64,000 bases of DNA, taken from NCBI GenBank assembly GCA_002695025.1, contig NZNV01000010.1:1-64000 (forward strand), given 5' to 3'. The notes beneath the pieces are model-generated. The model was not told the origin of the DNA, searched no databases, and worked only from the letters and a program-made list of their open reading frames with translations. The position numbers were made by a program, and so were the translations under genes. Of the stretch, positions 32,601-42,556 are shown in pieces. Origin of the DNA: Owenweeksia sp. GTDB lineage: Bacteria > Bacteroidota > Bacteroidia > Flavobacteriales > Schleiferiaceae. Position 1 is the stretch's first letter, and every line of letters begins with the position of its first letter.

Positions 32601-35600
32601 TTGATCCCATAGGTAAGAATAACCGCTGGTTACGTAACCCCCACCTTCGGTAACGGTTTTCTCAGATATTGGCCGACTGGCATAATCATAGGAGCGCTCT
32701 TTCATAATGAGTGTGGCATCCCTATCACTATTAAGGCTCTCCAATGTATTGGTTGTGATATCTTCACTCACGGAAAGGCTCACTGATGTTTCCCTTCCCA
32801 GATAATCCAAGGTTGAAATGCCCGATACTTCGCGGTAACGATCATTGGCACTACCGTTTTTCTTGGAAACATCTTTCTTTACCTGTACTACCCGTTGCAG
32901 GCCATCCATAAAGGTAACGGTGGTCAAAGGATTGAGTATAGCCGGACGATTAGGACTGCTAAAATCACATTCCACGTCACAGGCGGCTGAGGCCGTTCCG
33001 CCTGTACCACTCCAACAAGGGTCCTGTGAATTTACGGGGTCCCTGGGGTTTACATTATGGTAAGTTAACGCATAGGGTACTCTATCGCGGTAATCAGAAG
33101 AGGAAGGATTAAGCCCCTCCGGATGATAAACAAAGGCTATGGTTGGAGCATAGGAGGTGCTTGAAAATGCATAAGGTGCAAAAACACCAACCAGACGCTC
33201 ATAATCATCATAGCTATACCCGGTGGCATTCCCATTGATGTCCACCGTTCTAAGTAGCTTTCCGGTTTTATAGTTATACGAGTTACAGATCTCCTCACCA
33301 TACGAGTTTGCCACCCGTTTTACAAATTGCTTAACCTCTGTATCATAGGTGAAATACGTGCTAAACCTTTGGTTTGTATGATTGGGAGGGCCGGTAAGCT
33401 GGATAACGTTTCCGTTATTATCATACACTATATCTGCAATGGATTTGGTAGTACCATCAGCCAGGTACTGGGCTATTTGTGCCGGTGCCAAATCGGCTTG
33501 ACTGCCGGATGTACGTGCCTCTACCACACTTTTTCTCTTAAGACCGCTGGGATTTATGGTACCGAGGTATATGCGATGCTCACTGAGAAAATTGGTTTGC
33601 CCTGCAGCATTAACAGGAGCAAAATAATCCATTTGAGCCGTAATACGGGCAAGGTATGTGGTAGGATACACCCTCTCGGTAATAAAAGTAGTATCTACCA
33701 CACGCTTGCGCAATACCACTTCAAAGGTTTCCTCAGAGCCTATGGGTTCCGGTTCGGGCCCACATGGATTAACCACTGGTTCAAATAAACTGGCGGGAAA
33801 ACACAAGGTATCCAAGCGAAATGAACCCACTGATACTAAATAACAACGATTACCATTCTCGTTATAGCTATCACCATCAAACGGACTTTCACCTTCCAGA
33901 AGTTCAGAATAATAGACAGAGAAAGTGGTGTCTTCATAACGTGTAGATATAAACATATCTACAATGCGATCTTCCGGGGTTCCCGGAACTTCGGAGCCCT
34001 CGCTCTTATATTCAGTTACGTTAGTATAGCCATCATATTTAATATTAAATTTTTTAGCAAAATACTTGTCTTTCTGATTATTCTCCAGTTGAGGAAAAGT
34101 GAAAATTTCAAAATCAGTGAGAGCGGGGAATACCGTTTGCACCTCTGATATAGGAAGCTCATCATTTTCGAGATCTACTACTGTAAAATCCTCATCAACC
34201 TGATCTACCTGGTTGAAGTATTCAGATTCCACATCCTGAGAAACAAGACGGTACTCAAAGTTATAATGCGTTTCCTCAATAGGGTCTATGTAGTATTTAA
34301 ACTCGAAACCAAATTCTCCCTCTTCGTAGGTCTCCTTATGTCTTAAAATATATTCCTCGTAGGGGATTCCCCGGGTATATTCAAAGCGTTTTCTGTAATT
34401 AAAATCGTTTTTGATGGGTCTATCGTAATCAGTAACATGAGTAAGAAACACCTTGGGATGATCTTCTATTGCAATCTGCCGGTTGGCTCTCTCCCGGCTT
34501 TCAACCCTGGTGAATCCTAAAAACTCACGTTCACGCCTGCTGTAAATCCCACCATCATAATTAAACCAGGTTTCAAGACTATCTACTCCATCAATATCAT
34601 TGGAGGAATTCACTATATCCAAACCATCGTTCACCTTCAGGTAAGCCAGAATCCACTTGCTCTGAGGCATATCCCAAACCATCCTGTCCTTTGGTTTGGT
34701 AGTATGTATTTTTATGGCCACAGGATAATCACCGTATTTATTACCTACCCGCTCATAATCCAAGGTAAAACTTCCTCCTAAAGGATTAATAACCTTCTTG
34801 AGCAGGTTACTTTTCTTTAGCTCACAATAATGCACCGTAAGATCACCATTATCTTCGGCTTTTACATAATCCAATAAGCCGTCTCCATTCATATCTCTCA
34901 TGACGGATTCCAGCTTATTTGCGGCAAGATTCAGGTTGCCATCACCTTTTAGATTTCCTTTAAAATGTACAAAAAGGAGGGTAAAAAGAGGAAAGGAATA
35001 CCCGCCTGCTCCTTTAACCGAAATGCCTAATTGCCGCGAGAAATTCACATCATCTATCTCGGACAGGTCCATATTACCGTAGGCCTGAAAGGAGGTTCCG
35101 GTATTGAGTTGCAAGCTAACAGAGCTACCATTATATTTCAACATATCGTTTAGCCCATCACCATTAAAGTCAAGGTATGTTACTTGTGCCTTGTTACCTG
35201 TAGCGGTAATATTGACCCCTGCCGCAAAGCTATTATCTACAATATCAAAAGCTCCTACATAGGACGATATGAGATTCGCAAGTGGATACGTATAGTTTTT
35301 GGTACTGGTTGTTCTAAGGTTACTTACATTATAGCCAGCAAGTAGACCCTTACCACTGTTTAGCTCTACCCATAATGAATTGCTTTCCGCATCAATGCGA
35401 TCAATAAGCCCGTCACCATTAATGTCTACCCAATCATATTCATTAAACGCTTCACCTATCTCAAGTGTATTATTTTTTTCTTTTATCCCAATAAACCGAA
35501 GGTCATCGTTAATATATTGTCCCGCAATTAAATTGGTAGCCTCAATGGTTTTAGATTGCCCTAAGGCATTTATACCACTCCCAAATTCACTTGTGTTTTT

Positions 35601-38600
35601 ATGACCACCAAAAGGATCAGTGAGGTTAGACTGTATCCCGTTGTTCATATTATTAACATCAGGATACCGATCTCCATTTAAATCAATAAAACTGGATACT
35701 TTTTCTTTTAAGTATTGATTTCGTTGGATAGTCTCTGAGTGCATGAAAAAGCTGGCACCAAAAGATTCAGATTTGGTAAACGATTTAGACTTTAAAGGAG
35801 TGGCAAAGGCACTATAATTGTCTGGAATTACAACTATTTCTGGTTCGTCAATTTGCGGAGTTTCATTTAACTTACCGGGTGCAACACCTGCTCCACTACC
35901 ATAGGATGCAATATGGGTAGAAAGGGCAGCCCAACGATCTAACTCTTGAAAACTGGTATAGGTATCGGTAATATGGGGGTAATAAGTTAAGCCTCTGGTG
36001 TTTTCACCTCTAAGTGCATTCAATGTGAAAAACTTTTGATCCTTAGGGTTTAACTGCTCCTCTTCCAGGGAAGTAAAATCTGCTAATTCAGGGGTTGATC
36101 CATCGCTAAAGTCCAATTCATCGGAGGGGTACCTGTTAAGGTGCAACTCTGAGGTATCTATTGCTACAATTGAAGCCTCACTCCATCCACATTGACCCCA
36201 ATGCAAGTTATAATCCTGAAGCTCGTTAAATATTCTGCAAAAAACATCAAACCCTATATCCGCAGTCTCCGGTACGGATGTACTTGAGTTAAGATTGTAT
36301 ATATCAACGGTTGTATTATCCTTAAGAAAATCCGCAAAACGTTTATTGGAACAATAAAAGCCCGCAAAAACTTTAGCATTACTAAGGTCCGATCGTTTAA
36401 AAGAGTTAATGCCTGCTGATTGACCTTTGTTTACTGAGTTCAGGGAGCTTTGCAATGGCCCAGGCACCTCATACAACGATAGGTTGCCATTGTTATCCAA
36501 CTTGACCAATACCTTGGAAAGGAGCTTATTTATAGTTTTAGTGACAAAAAATCCTTGAATTTCAATGGTATTTGATGAGGCTAATTCATCCGATGTGAAT
36601 GCATCAGCATATGAACTAAGGCTTATCTCCGGCCAAGTACGCAAATCATCCGAGGCCGCGCCACTTGCGGCTATGGCAGGGCTATCCATAAGGATGAGTC
36701 TATTGTACGTTTGATAGTGCACGGCCGGGTAAATATTTTCATAATTAACCCCACAAACAGGCCCTAGCCGCACCTCCGGCCGCCAATTAATTTCCTTCCA
36801 ATCTATATTTGAGGTGCTAACGGCCTTAAAGGTTATCACACAAAGATCATTAGCAGAAGAATTAGGTACAAGATTAATGGCATTTAAAAATGCAGGAGCA
36901 GAAGTTTGTCCAAACTCCTTGAACTGAGATGGTGAGATACTGGTAGCCCCGTTGGGCTTGATAACATAGCTATAATGATTTGTGGCAGTGTCACCTGTTA
37001 CGGTATCCTGTTTGAATAGAACTATTTGCAAAGTAACCGAATCAGTTATCGAGCCCACATTGAAGCCAGGGGACCAGGTAACCTTTATTGCCTGATCTCC
37101 GAAAAAGTTCACGCCCTCAGGGGCGGACAAGAGAAAGGCATCCTCATAATTTGTGTTGGCATAGTCAAGCCCGTTAGGGTCTATCCTAGTGGTTCCGGAG
37201 TAATTGGTCAATGTAGTATAGGAAATGGAAGGATTCCACTCCAGAAGATCTCCATATCCATTTTCTTTGGAATTGCAACGAAATAGTATTTTGTCTCCTT
37301 TTCTTACTTCGGTTGAGGCACTTACAGTTGTTGAGGTTCCATTAATACTGACCATATTAGGACTGGTAAGAAAGGAGCTATTCAGTTGTATCCCCACCTT
37401 TACATCATCATCGGAGGTCGCTATTACCTCGGCCTGTCCATCAATATCAATCGTTCCTTCAAACGGAGCCTCCCATATACGTATAACCTCCATGTCTTTT
37501 AATTCTTCCTCATCTTCAGGGATGGTTACGCTCACACCTTTTTTTACCGGATTAGGAGTAAGCTCACTAGAGGAACTGAAGAATATTTTGCCATATTCCC
37601 CTACCTTCCCAAAATAAACGTGACTCTGGTCGCCAGAGGTTAATACTGCATCCAAAATACCATCAGCATTGTAATCCGCAGTGTAACTGGTAGTTTTTGA
37701 GTAAGTTTCATTCCAGTTTTGCCCGTATGAGAAAATTGGAGAAAGCGCAAAATCCCACCCATAACTCCTTGAGGAGGATCGAGATGAAAAGAAATTATGG
37801 TCATGATAAATTTTCCGTGACCCTTGAAAATAAACTTCTCCATTTTCACCCAGTTTTAGCGGATAGTAAATATTGCCAACGCCAGGCTTATTATAGATAA
37901 GATCCGGGAGCCCATCTCCATTAATATCATTAAGCTCTGTTTTCCCATAATCAAAAGTCTTTCTTGCTCTATCATGACCTGAAAAAGTAAAGCTTTTAGT
38001 TGGGTTGGGTGCTAAACCTGGTGCCAAACCTAAGCCTGCAGAGCCACCGACACTATATCCAAAACTTAATGTGGTACTAATGGGTGAAGGCAATATTGCC
38101 TGATTAACTCCGGGTGTGACTTCAACCAGCTTCTCAAGCACCTTTGCGGTAAGACCATTGTCTATTCCATCCAGAATACCATCTGCGAAATGCTGAACCT
38201 CTATGGTCTGCCCACTGCTATAGGTCAAATCCTCTGAGTAGTATTCAAAATTGTGTTCATAGAACTTTTTACCAGAACGCCACTCCTCAACTGAGGATAA
38301 TAAAGTTTTAAAGAAATCCCCTTCGGTATATTGAAACTCAAATCTCCTTATTTCCTGAGTTGTGGTAGCAGTATTATAGTAAAGTATCTTAATTGTCTCC
38401 AGTCGTCTTCCGTCTACTTCCTTTCTGCCAGACTTCAGGGAAACCGTTGCATCAATTCGATTTCCACTTGTAACAAACTCTACTTTATACTTTCCTTCAC
38501 CTGAAGCGTCACCGGTATATCGAATGTTATTTAATAAAACTGCTTTACCTCCAGACTTAATATCACCTTGAGTAGTGTTATTGAGATGGGTATAATTGTA

Positions 38601-40232
38601 GGTTATATAGTTGCCCCATTTGTCTTCAACCCGCTTGAGGTTCCATGTTACAATATCATTGTTTTCATCAGTTATGATAGCATCTGCGCTAAGTGTATTT
38701 CCATCTTCAGTACCATAGAAGAAATGAGTCCCATCAGCCGTGATTTCTTCCCAACAATAATTATCAGTACCATCACCGTGACGAATAACTTCCTTATAAG
38801 AAGCCATCGTTTTCGTGAAAAAATGTATTCCATTTAACGCGGAAATTCGGTTACCAGGATACCGGTTAGCCTTCACTCCTCCCTCCATAGTAAGCGATTG
38901 CCCATTGAGCACATAGACTTCACTCTCCGCATCAGGGTCAAAAACAGGCGCCCCCCACCGGGTATCTATAGACACTGAAGGCACGTTTATATTCCAGCCC
39001 ACACCCAACCATCCGGTGCTGGCATCACTGCTGTAGTTGAGGTTAAGAGATGGTGTCATACCCTGCCTTCCGGCAGGTATGGCCAAGGGATAACTGATGC
39101 TGGCCTCACCAGTCTGGCTGATGGAAGGCGGCTGCATAATGCTCATTTCCGCAGCTGGGTTGGCTGCTTTAATATCCGATATAGCCGTAGGCATAAAAGC
39201 ACTGGCTTCCGGCATTTCCGGGGTTTTGATAAGCCCGGCAAAGTAATTGGTGCCTCCGGGAGCCGTGGCGCCCACCTCACCTTCAGCTATATCCACTAAT
39301 GCTGTATGGGAAGCCTTCCAGCTCTGGCTTTGGCGATCGAAATAAAATAACTGCACTTCCGAGAGGGCGTTGCCCGTCATCAGCTTGGCGGGATTTACCC
39401 CAATAGTGATGTTCACCGTATCCCTGGCCGCATCTTCCACCAGGTATCCCCACCCGTTGCGGGTAACATTGATAATATTGCGGGGTATGGCCGGCATATC
39501 CACATCCTTAACCACAAAAGCTTCCAATGCCTGGGTTTCTTTTACCATAGCCGAAAAATCCTCGGGGAGCGCCACCGGACGTACCACCTGGCTTAAGGCT
39601 GGGCTTTGAATTATTTCTGTACTCAGGCGGATCTCCACATCCCGAACCTCCACGGAAGCCTTCAGGTTATTAGGTGCGTTAAAACGCACTTCGTTAACTC
39701 CCTCTTTTAAAAGAGAAAGAGGAATAGCCTGGCTTACCTTTTGCCAGCCTTCCTTTTTTTCAGGGTGAGCACTCACAAAGGCCGGAGCTCCATTGATGGA
39801 TTTCGGTAAGCTTAAGCCATCTTCCAGTCCATAGATACGGTAGGTGAGGTAGGCATATACCTGCGGGTTTTGCTGTGGCAACCCGTCAATGGAAATACGG
39901 AATACGTCATTGGCCGCCAGGTTCATCGGGTCGGACGGGTGATCACCCATATAGCCTACTTCCTCTGTGGCATGGAAGACTATACCGGCCAAGGAAGCAG
40001 GGGCCGTACGAGTGCGGTTTTCTTTTTCCGGTCTTGTATCGGGAATAATTTCATCGGAAGGCGCGGGTTCTGCTTCCAATGCCGGTAACAGCACCGCCCC
40101 GCTATAGGGAGTGTGAAGATTATTAAAACTCTCTTCGATAAGTGTGGCGGCACGGGCAGAAGCCAGCAGGTCAGGAAAGAGGAATACAAAAGCCAGTAAA
40201 AGGGCTGCGGTTTGGGTAAACTTATGTTGCAT
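29697..40232 (-). CDS. Giant SpvB/TcdB/RHS-repeat polymorphic toxin
   Basis: A 3511-residue secreted protein. Signal peptide 1-29 (ALLLAFVFLFPDLLASARAA). SpvB-type domain about 366-430 (SISYPLAIPAGRQGMTPSLN, GWLGVGWNINVPSVSIDTRW). VCBS/FG-GAP propeller repeats about 760-860 and 1500-1790 (LNDINGDGLPDLIY, VDINGDGLIDRID, LDFNGDGLNDML). TcdB-like middle about 1800-2250. RHS/YD repeats about 2280-3010 (YDNMGRLTEEDHPDRG, YDAESRLLTEVG). RHS core about 3205-3265 (YYYGARYYNPRLSNWLSVDP, ending NLVDPTG). A Pro-rich linker to about 3330 is followed by a C-terminal toxin-like tip of about 100 residues (WWAVDRAGHGGSKFKVF, ADEFGDFILTKHKG). The RHS shell should encapsulate the tip. It has no T9SS sorting domain. 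The upstream T9SS gene is 12 nt away and a likely immunity gene follows by 8 nt. Confidence 0.92.
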   Translation of the reverse strand: MQHKFTQTAALLLAFVFLFPDLLASARAATLIEESFNNLHTPYSGAVLLPALEAEPAPSDEIIPDTRPEKENRTRTAPASLAGIVFHATEEVGYMGDHPSDPMNLAANDVFRISIDGLPQQNPQVYAYLTYRIYGLEDGLSLPKSINGAPAFVSAHPEKKEGWQKVSQAIPLSLLKEGVNEVRFNAPNNLKASVEVRDVEIRLSTEIIQSPALSQVVRPVALPEDFSAMVKETQALEAFVVKDVDMPAIPRNIINVTRNGWGYLVEDAARDTVNITIGVNPAKLMTGNALSEVQLFYFDRQSQSWKASHTALVDIAEGEVGATAPGGTNYFAGLIKTPEMPEASAFMPTAISDIKAANPAAEMSIMQPPSISQTGEASISYPLAIPAGRQGMTPSLNLNYSSDASTGWLGVGWNINVPSVSIDTRWGAPVFDPDAESEVYVLNGQSLTMEGGVKANRYPGNRISALNGIHFFTKTMASYKEVIRHGDGTDNYCWEEITADGTHFFYGTEDGNTLSADAIITDENNDIVTWNLKRVEDKWGNYITYNYTHLNNTTQGDIKSGGKAVLLNNIRYTGDASGEGKYKVEFVTSGNRIDATVSLKSGRKEVDGRRLETIKILYYNTATTTQEIRRFEFQYTEGDFFKTLLSSVEEWRSGKKFYEHNFEYYSEDLTYSSGQTIEVQHFADGILDGIDNGLTAKVLEKLVEVTPGVNQAILPSPISTTLSFGYSVGGSAGLGLAPGLAPNPTKSFTFSGHDRARKTFDYGKTELNDINGDGLPDLIYNKPGVGNIYYPLKLGENGEVYFQGSRKIYHDHNFFSSRSSSRSYGWDFALSPIFSYGQNWNETYSKTTSYTADYNADGILDAVLTSGDQSHVYFGKVGEYGKIFFSSSSELTPNPVKKGVSVTIPEDEEELKDMEVIRIWEAPFEGTIDIDGQAEVIATSDDDVKVGIQLNSSFLTSPNMVSINGTSTTVSASTEVRKGDKILFRCNSKENGYGDLLEWNPSISYTTLTNYSGTTRIDPNGLDYANTNYEDAFLLSAPEGVNFFGDQAIKVTWSPGFNVGSITDSVTLQIVLFKQDTVTGDTATNHYSYVIKPNGATSISPSQFKEFGQTSAPAFLNAINLVPNSSANDLCVITFKAVSTSNIDWKEINWRPEVRLGPVCGVNYENIYPAVHYQTYNRLILMDSPAIAASGAASDDLRTWPEISLSSYADAFTSDELASSNTIEIQGFFVTKTINKLLSKVLVKLDNNGNLSLYEVPGPLQSSLNSVNKGQSAGINSFKRSDLSNAKVFAGFYCSNKRFADFLKDNTTVDIYNLNSSTSVPETADIGFDVFCRIFNELQDYNLHWGQCGWSEASIVAIDTSELHLNRYPSDELDFSDGSTPELADFTSLEEEQLNPKDQKFFTLNALRGENTRGLTYYPHITDTYTSFQELDRWAALSTHIASYGSGAGVAPGKLNETPQIDEPEIVVIPDNYSAFATPLKSKSFTKSESFGASFFMHSETIQRNQYLKEKVSSFIDLNGDRYPDVNNMNNGIQSNLTDPFGGHKNTSEFGSGINALGQSKTIEATNLIAGQYINDDLRFIGIKEKNNTLEIGEAFNEYDWVDINGDGLIDRIDAESNSLWVELNSGKGLLAGYNVSNLRTTSTKNYTYPLANLISSYVGAFDIVDNSFAAGVNITATGNKAQVTYLDFNGDGLNDMLKYNGSSVSLQLNTGTSFQAYGNMDLSEIDDVNFSRQLGISVKGAGGYSFPLFTLLFVHFKGNLKGDGNLNLAANKLESVMRDMNGDGLLDYVKAEDNGDLTVHYCELKKSNLLKKVINPLGGSFTLDYERVGNKYGDYPVAIKIHTTKPKDRMVWDMPQSKWILAYLKVNDGLDIVNSSNDIDGVDSLETWFNYDGGIYSRREREFLGFTRVESRERANRQIAIEDHPKVFLTHVTDYDRPIKNDFNYRKRFEYTRGIPYEEYILRHKETYEEGEFGFEFKYYIDPIEETHYNFEYRLVSQDVESEYFNQVDQVDEDFTVVDLENDELPISEVQTVFPALTDFEIFTFPQLENNQKDKYFAKKFNIKYDGYTNVTEYKSEGSEVPGTPEDRIVDMFISTRYEDTTFSVYYSELLEGESPFDGDSYNENGNRCYLVSVGSFRLDTLCFPASLFEPVVNPCGPEPEPIGSEETFEVVLRKRVVDTTFITERVYPTTYLARITAQMDYFAPVNAAGQTNFLSEHRIYLGTINPSGLKRKSVVEARTSGSQADLAPAQIAQYLADGTTKSIADIVYDNNGNVIQLTGPPNHTNQRFSTYFTYDTEVKQFVKRVANSYGEEICNSYNYKTGKLLRTVDINGNATGYSYDDYERLVGVFAPYAFSSTSYAPTIAFVYHPEGLNPSSSDYRDRVPYALTYHNVNPRDPVNSQDPCWSGTGGTASAACDVECDFSSPNRPAILNPLTTVTFMDGLQRVVQVKKDVSKKNGSANDRYREVSGISTLDYLGRETSVSLSVSEDITTNTLESLNSDRDATLIMKERSYDYASRPISEKTVTEGGGYVTSGYSYLWDQSDKFYLQTNFVSQTKTYLNGWGQTTKVIEDVGGINATTLYSFDALNQILSTQDPLNEITSYTYDNMGRLTEEDHPDRGVTSYTYDKASNLVELQSDEMGSGHILMQYNYGRISKKIYPQSGHLNNLFYTYGSRNDGVNGAGRVVKLVQGTDYKLEQYAYDELGHRTWEKKSFKIPQAGTRNFETSFNYDAWGRIQYMIYPDGEQVDYTYNSIGDLESIVGSTSGSIIDNILYDGFGNIKDIDYGNQTSTSFTYDAESRLLTEVGVWASGANGNTTSQITDKTIGYDSFGRVSSIADIAGAFTVNGVAMGGTYNHSYTYDDMSRLTHSTTTTNMSHYIKTDLSYNTAGGITGKTQQHLTTSGGSVVNPALNYDLSYDYAVSTTGTPHQVYEVSSPGDPTYRYNYNQEGSVLDVQVPASGGNPAYYTEQFRWDNNQQLSAVNNVNGIHHYTYDQNGERVLKATIRGVGISQQGQSGSTFAVLDPYTVYNNAYFVATHYEETVDASKHYYMGSTRVASALIMYPFAQQTPGDEWPEPIEGPGGFPEWGVKDDLLKTMQYFNIDTEEYDIEEMTNIPSYEEYTTFDYVLWSEGCEEDPQCLCELGIYWAGEFYEVNCAEQRVMYWYHPDYLGNTEWVTDQAGLPHQYYMYTSYGENAIVQNSHTWHYSTPYRFNAQEYDGETGNYYYGARYYNPRLSNWLSVDPMSAARSWLTPYNFVQNNPINLVDPTGMLDGDPPKGGKPDSGPTIPPFDFESRTPSEPVVTTPKQPKFDPADFPDLPTKLPPQETMRAWEPTWVDNWSESTNFFASAGYDIVNSFWVTLQALNPFDNRTTTMTGESLNGRDNSEYGVTVAMTLMPMGLEGKGAGAAAEATFGAMAKTTGRGLWKLTEEGASMMKYHSKFGKLYKSASDNLWWAVDRAGHGGSKFKVFKETKKGLKWYRDADEFGDFILTKHKGSEGKFIPWGQLKTIK

Positions 40233-40244
40233 GCGGTTAAGGGA

Positions 40245-42137
40245 TTAACGTAAGTTAGATTTGATTCTCAGTTGTTGGGTTTCGGAATAGGTGGCCGAGT
40301 TAAAACGGATGAAATAGGAGCCATCCACGCGGAAGTGGTAATGGTACTCATCCACATTTCCTTCCGGACGGAAAGCTTCGGTACTCATCAGGTTACCCTT
40401 GCTGTCAAATATCTGGATGGTAAAGGGAATATCACCCAAACCGATAAAACGGAAATTAACTGCTTCGTAGCGATTGCCTGGGTTGGGGTAAATGGAAACA
40501 CCCCTGCTTTCTATTGTCGTAAAGTCTTGGGTATTCAGCCCCAAGGAGTGAAGGTAGGCCTCAAGACTCTGTTCATCCATATTCAGCGGACCATTGCCCG
40601 GCAATACGGAAAAGGCCCAGGAAGCATGCCCGGAAGTATTCCCACTTTCACCCTGAGGACCCGTATTGGTGGTCTGTTCATCGCCATCCCCGGCTTCCTC
40701 ATAAAGGATGTTACCTGAAAGAGTTAAATCGGTAAGGTTTTCACGGCAGTTTTCCAGGACGAACAACTCATCCAACAGGATCCGATTTTCCTGGCTCAGA
40801 GTAAGCTGGTACTGACCTTTGTTAAGGCTCCTTACCTGGCTCATCGGTTCGGTAAGGTAGGTTTGTAAAACCTGTCCGGTCTGCAGGTTAGCCAGGTGAA
40901 GTTGGGCCGGCAGCGCCTCGGGCTGGAGCTTCACGAACAAGTGGTTGAAAGAAGAGTCCAAGCGGCTACAGGTGAGGAGTTCGGATTCCGCCAGGGGGTC
41001 ACACTCCCGGGAGCTGGCTTCCCAGGCCAGGTAAAGATCCTCTGGAGTATCCAATACGGTAATGGGTATCGCCAAACGGGTTTGTCCGTTCAGGAGGGTG
41101 GTCTGGACAGGGTATTCGTATATACCATTGGTCAGCAGGGCCTGCTGGTTACTGTCCAGGAGTGTATCCAGGGTCAGGTAGATCTTATCCGCAGGGGATG
41201 ACCAGTTCATGAGCCGGATCTTCCAGCCGTTGATCATGGGGCTACCTCCGCATTCGGGTGTGGATAGTTCCTGATCTTTTTTAGAGAGTATGATCATTGA
41301 TCCGTCCTGCATGGATACAGCAGGCATATCCCCCACTATAGCGTTTGAATCCAGGCTTATGGACAAACTCTTTCCATCTGAAGTATAGGTCTGACTTTGT
41401 TTAAAACCAATACGATCTATACGCCCCAAGGCTAAGACCTCTTCATTGTAAAGCCGGTCCAGTTTCCAGTTCCAGGCCTTGTCGCTAAAAATATCCAGGT
41501 AATCCCGTAGTTCGGGATCGGTATTCTCTGTAATGTTTATAGAGTATTTAAGGGCCAGGTAGGATTCCACAATACGGGCCGCTTCTTTTTCCAGTAACTG
41601 ATCGTAAAAGATGATCTCGGCAATTCGGGTATGCTCTCCCAATTGTACGGTGGCCGGGCGGTGACGGTGGTCTGCCCGTCCCTGGAACGTAAAACGCAAT
41701 AGGGTAGCTTCCTCTCCAATGGTGTCTATCTCCATCTCACGGCCGTCCAGTATGGCTTTATGGGGATAAAGGGCTACTCTTCCCAGTTGCAAGAGTTTTT
41801 CACCGGCATCAAAGAGGGGATTGCCACGTAATACCACGAATAAGGTTCCCGAACTTTGTGAAGCGATGTGTTCCAGTTTTGGGTGGTCTTCATCGGCTGC
41901 AAAATCCAGTACAGGATGGTTGCCAATATAGTACCGCGAAAGATGCTGGGTCGAAGAATAAGCACTATCGGTTTGTTTGAGCCATACGGCCTCTGGCAAA
42001 TGCTCCAGGATCTGGGCATTGCCCCAAAAAGTAAATAGACTGAACAGAACGGCCCACCGCAGACCAGAAGCGGGCAAAGCAAAAGGGAAATTGCACATAT
42101 CAATTAAAGTTAAGGTTCTACTCCATCCCCTATACAT
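40245..42137 (-). CDS. LamG-like T9SS-sorted protein preceding the RHS giant
   Basis: A 630-residue exported protein. The signal is GLRWAVLFSLFTFWGNAQ; the start is either ATG 42137 or, more signal-like, ATG 42098. Residues about 45-230 look like a LamG/concanavalin-type domain common in T9SS proteins (LFVVLRGNPLFDAGEKLL, IAEIIFYDQLLEKEAARIVE, SYLALKYSINITE). A cysteine-containing beta region follows, and a T9SS type A domain ends the protein (SIYPNPGNRYEAVNFRF, DGSYFIRFNSATYSE). It is the first gene of the toxin operon with its own strong promoter and 12 nt separate it from the giant. A role in surface presentation of the RHS protein is possible but unproven. Confidence 0.83.
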   Translation of the reverse strand: MYRGWSRTLTLIDMCNFPFALPASGLRWAVLFSLFTFWGNAQILEHLPEAVWLKQTDSAYSSTQHLSRYYIGNHPVLDFAADEDHPKLEHIASQSSGTLFVVLRGNPLFDAGEKLLQLGRVALYPHKAILDGREMEIDTIGEEATLLRFTFQGRADHRHRPATVQLGEHTRIAEIIFYDQLLEKEAARIVESYLALKYSINITENTDPELRDYLDIFSDKAWNWKLDRLYNEEVLALGRIDRIGFKQSQTYTSDGKSLSISLDSNAIVGDMPAVSMQDGSMIILSKKDQELSTPECGGSPMINGWKIRLMNWSSPADKIYLTLDTLLDSNQQALLTNGIYEYPVQTTLLNGQTRLAIPITVLDTPEDLYLAWEASSRECDPLAESELLTCSRLDSSFNHLFVKLQPEALPAQLHLANLQTGQVLQTYLTEPMSQVRSLNKGQYQLTLSQENRILLDELFVLENCRENLTDLTLSGNILYEEAGDGDEQTTNTGPQGESGNTSGHASWAFSVLPGNGPLNMDEQSLEAYLHSLGLNTQDFTTIESRGVSIYPNPGNRYEAVNFRFIGLGDIPFTIQIFDSKGNLMSTEAFRPEGNVDEYHYHFRVDGSYFIRFNSATYSETQQLRIKSNLR

Positions 42138-42556
42138 AGGTTTATGCCAAAAGCATCAACCATGCACGAACGGGTGATGGCCACGTATTTTCCTCCCAGA
42201 TATGGCATTCACCAGTTTATACGCTGTGGTATACTACTGATATTTCGCCAAATGTACTACTTTTATGAAAGTATGCAAATATCACAATCCTAAAAATGTA
42301 ATCATTTGATAATAAATGCATAACACCCCTAATAAATATACATTAAGTACTTGGTAATTAAACCCAAAAAATCTCAGCGAGCGTACTGTGGATTCATTCT
42401 TCATCATACCAGAAGGTTGGATAAAAAACATTTTACACTCCAGATTTCCAGGCATCAACACCCAGCCTTTGGATTGCACACTACACAATTTTTTAGATAC
42501 CAAATTATCCAGAAGGGTTATTTACCGATTGATACCACCCTTGAAGTTGCGGGAAA
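42138..42556. other. Intergenic region with promoter and possible relic
   Basis: About 420 bp. It holds the toxin-operon promoter (42249-42279). At its right end, 42499-42556 matches the segment after the T9SS remnant at 24890-24932 (ACCGATTGAT and CCACCCTTGAAGTT in both), which suggests the same ancestral junction. The rest shows nothing recognisable. Confidence 0.5.
42249..42279 (-). promoter_or_regulatory. Bacteroidota-type promoter of the RHS toxin operon
   Basis: On the minus strand TTTG (42279-42276), a 19-nt spacer and TACATTTG (42256-42249) match the Bacteroidota sigma-ABfr consensus TTTG-N19-TAnnTTTG exactly. The predicted start of transcription lies near 42242, giving a leader of roughly 105-145 nt before the T9SS gene. 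Confidence 0.75.

Noticed and set aside
29697..40232. Treating the RHS giant as a T6SS effector
   Set aside because: It begins with a Sec signal peptide and there is no VgrG, PAAR, Hcp or T6SS gene in the window.
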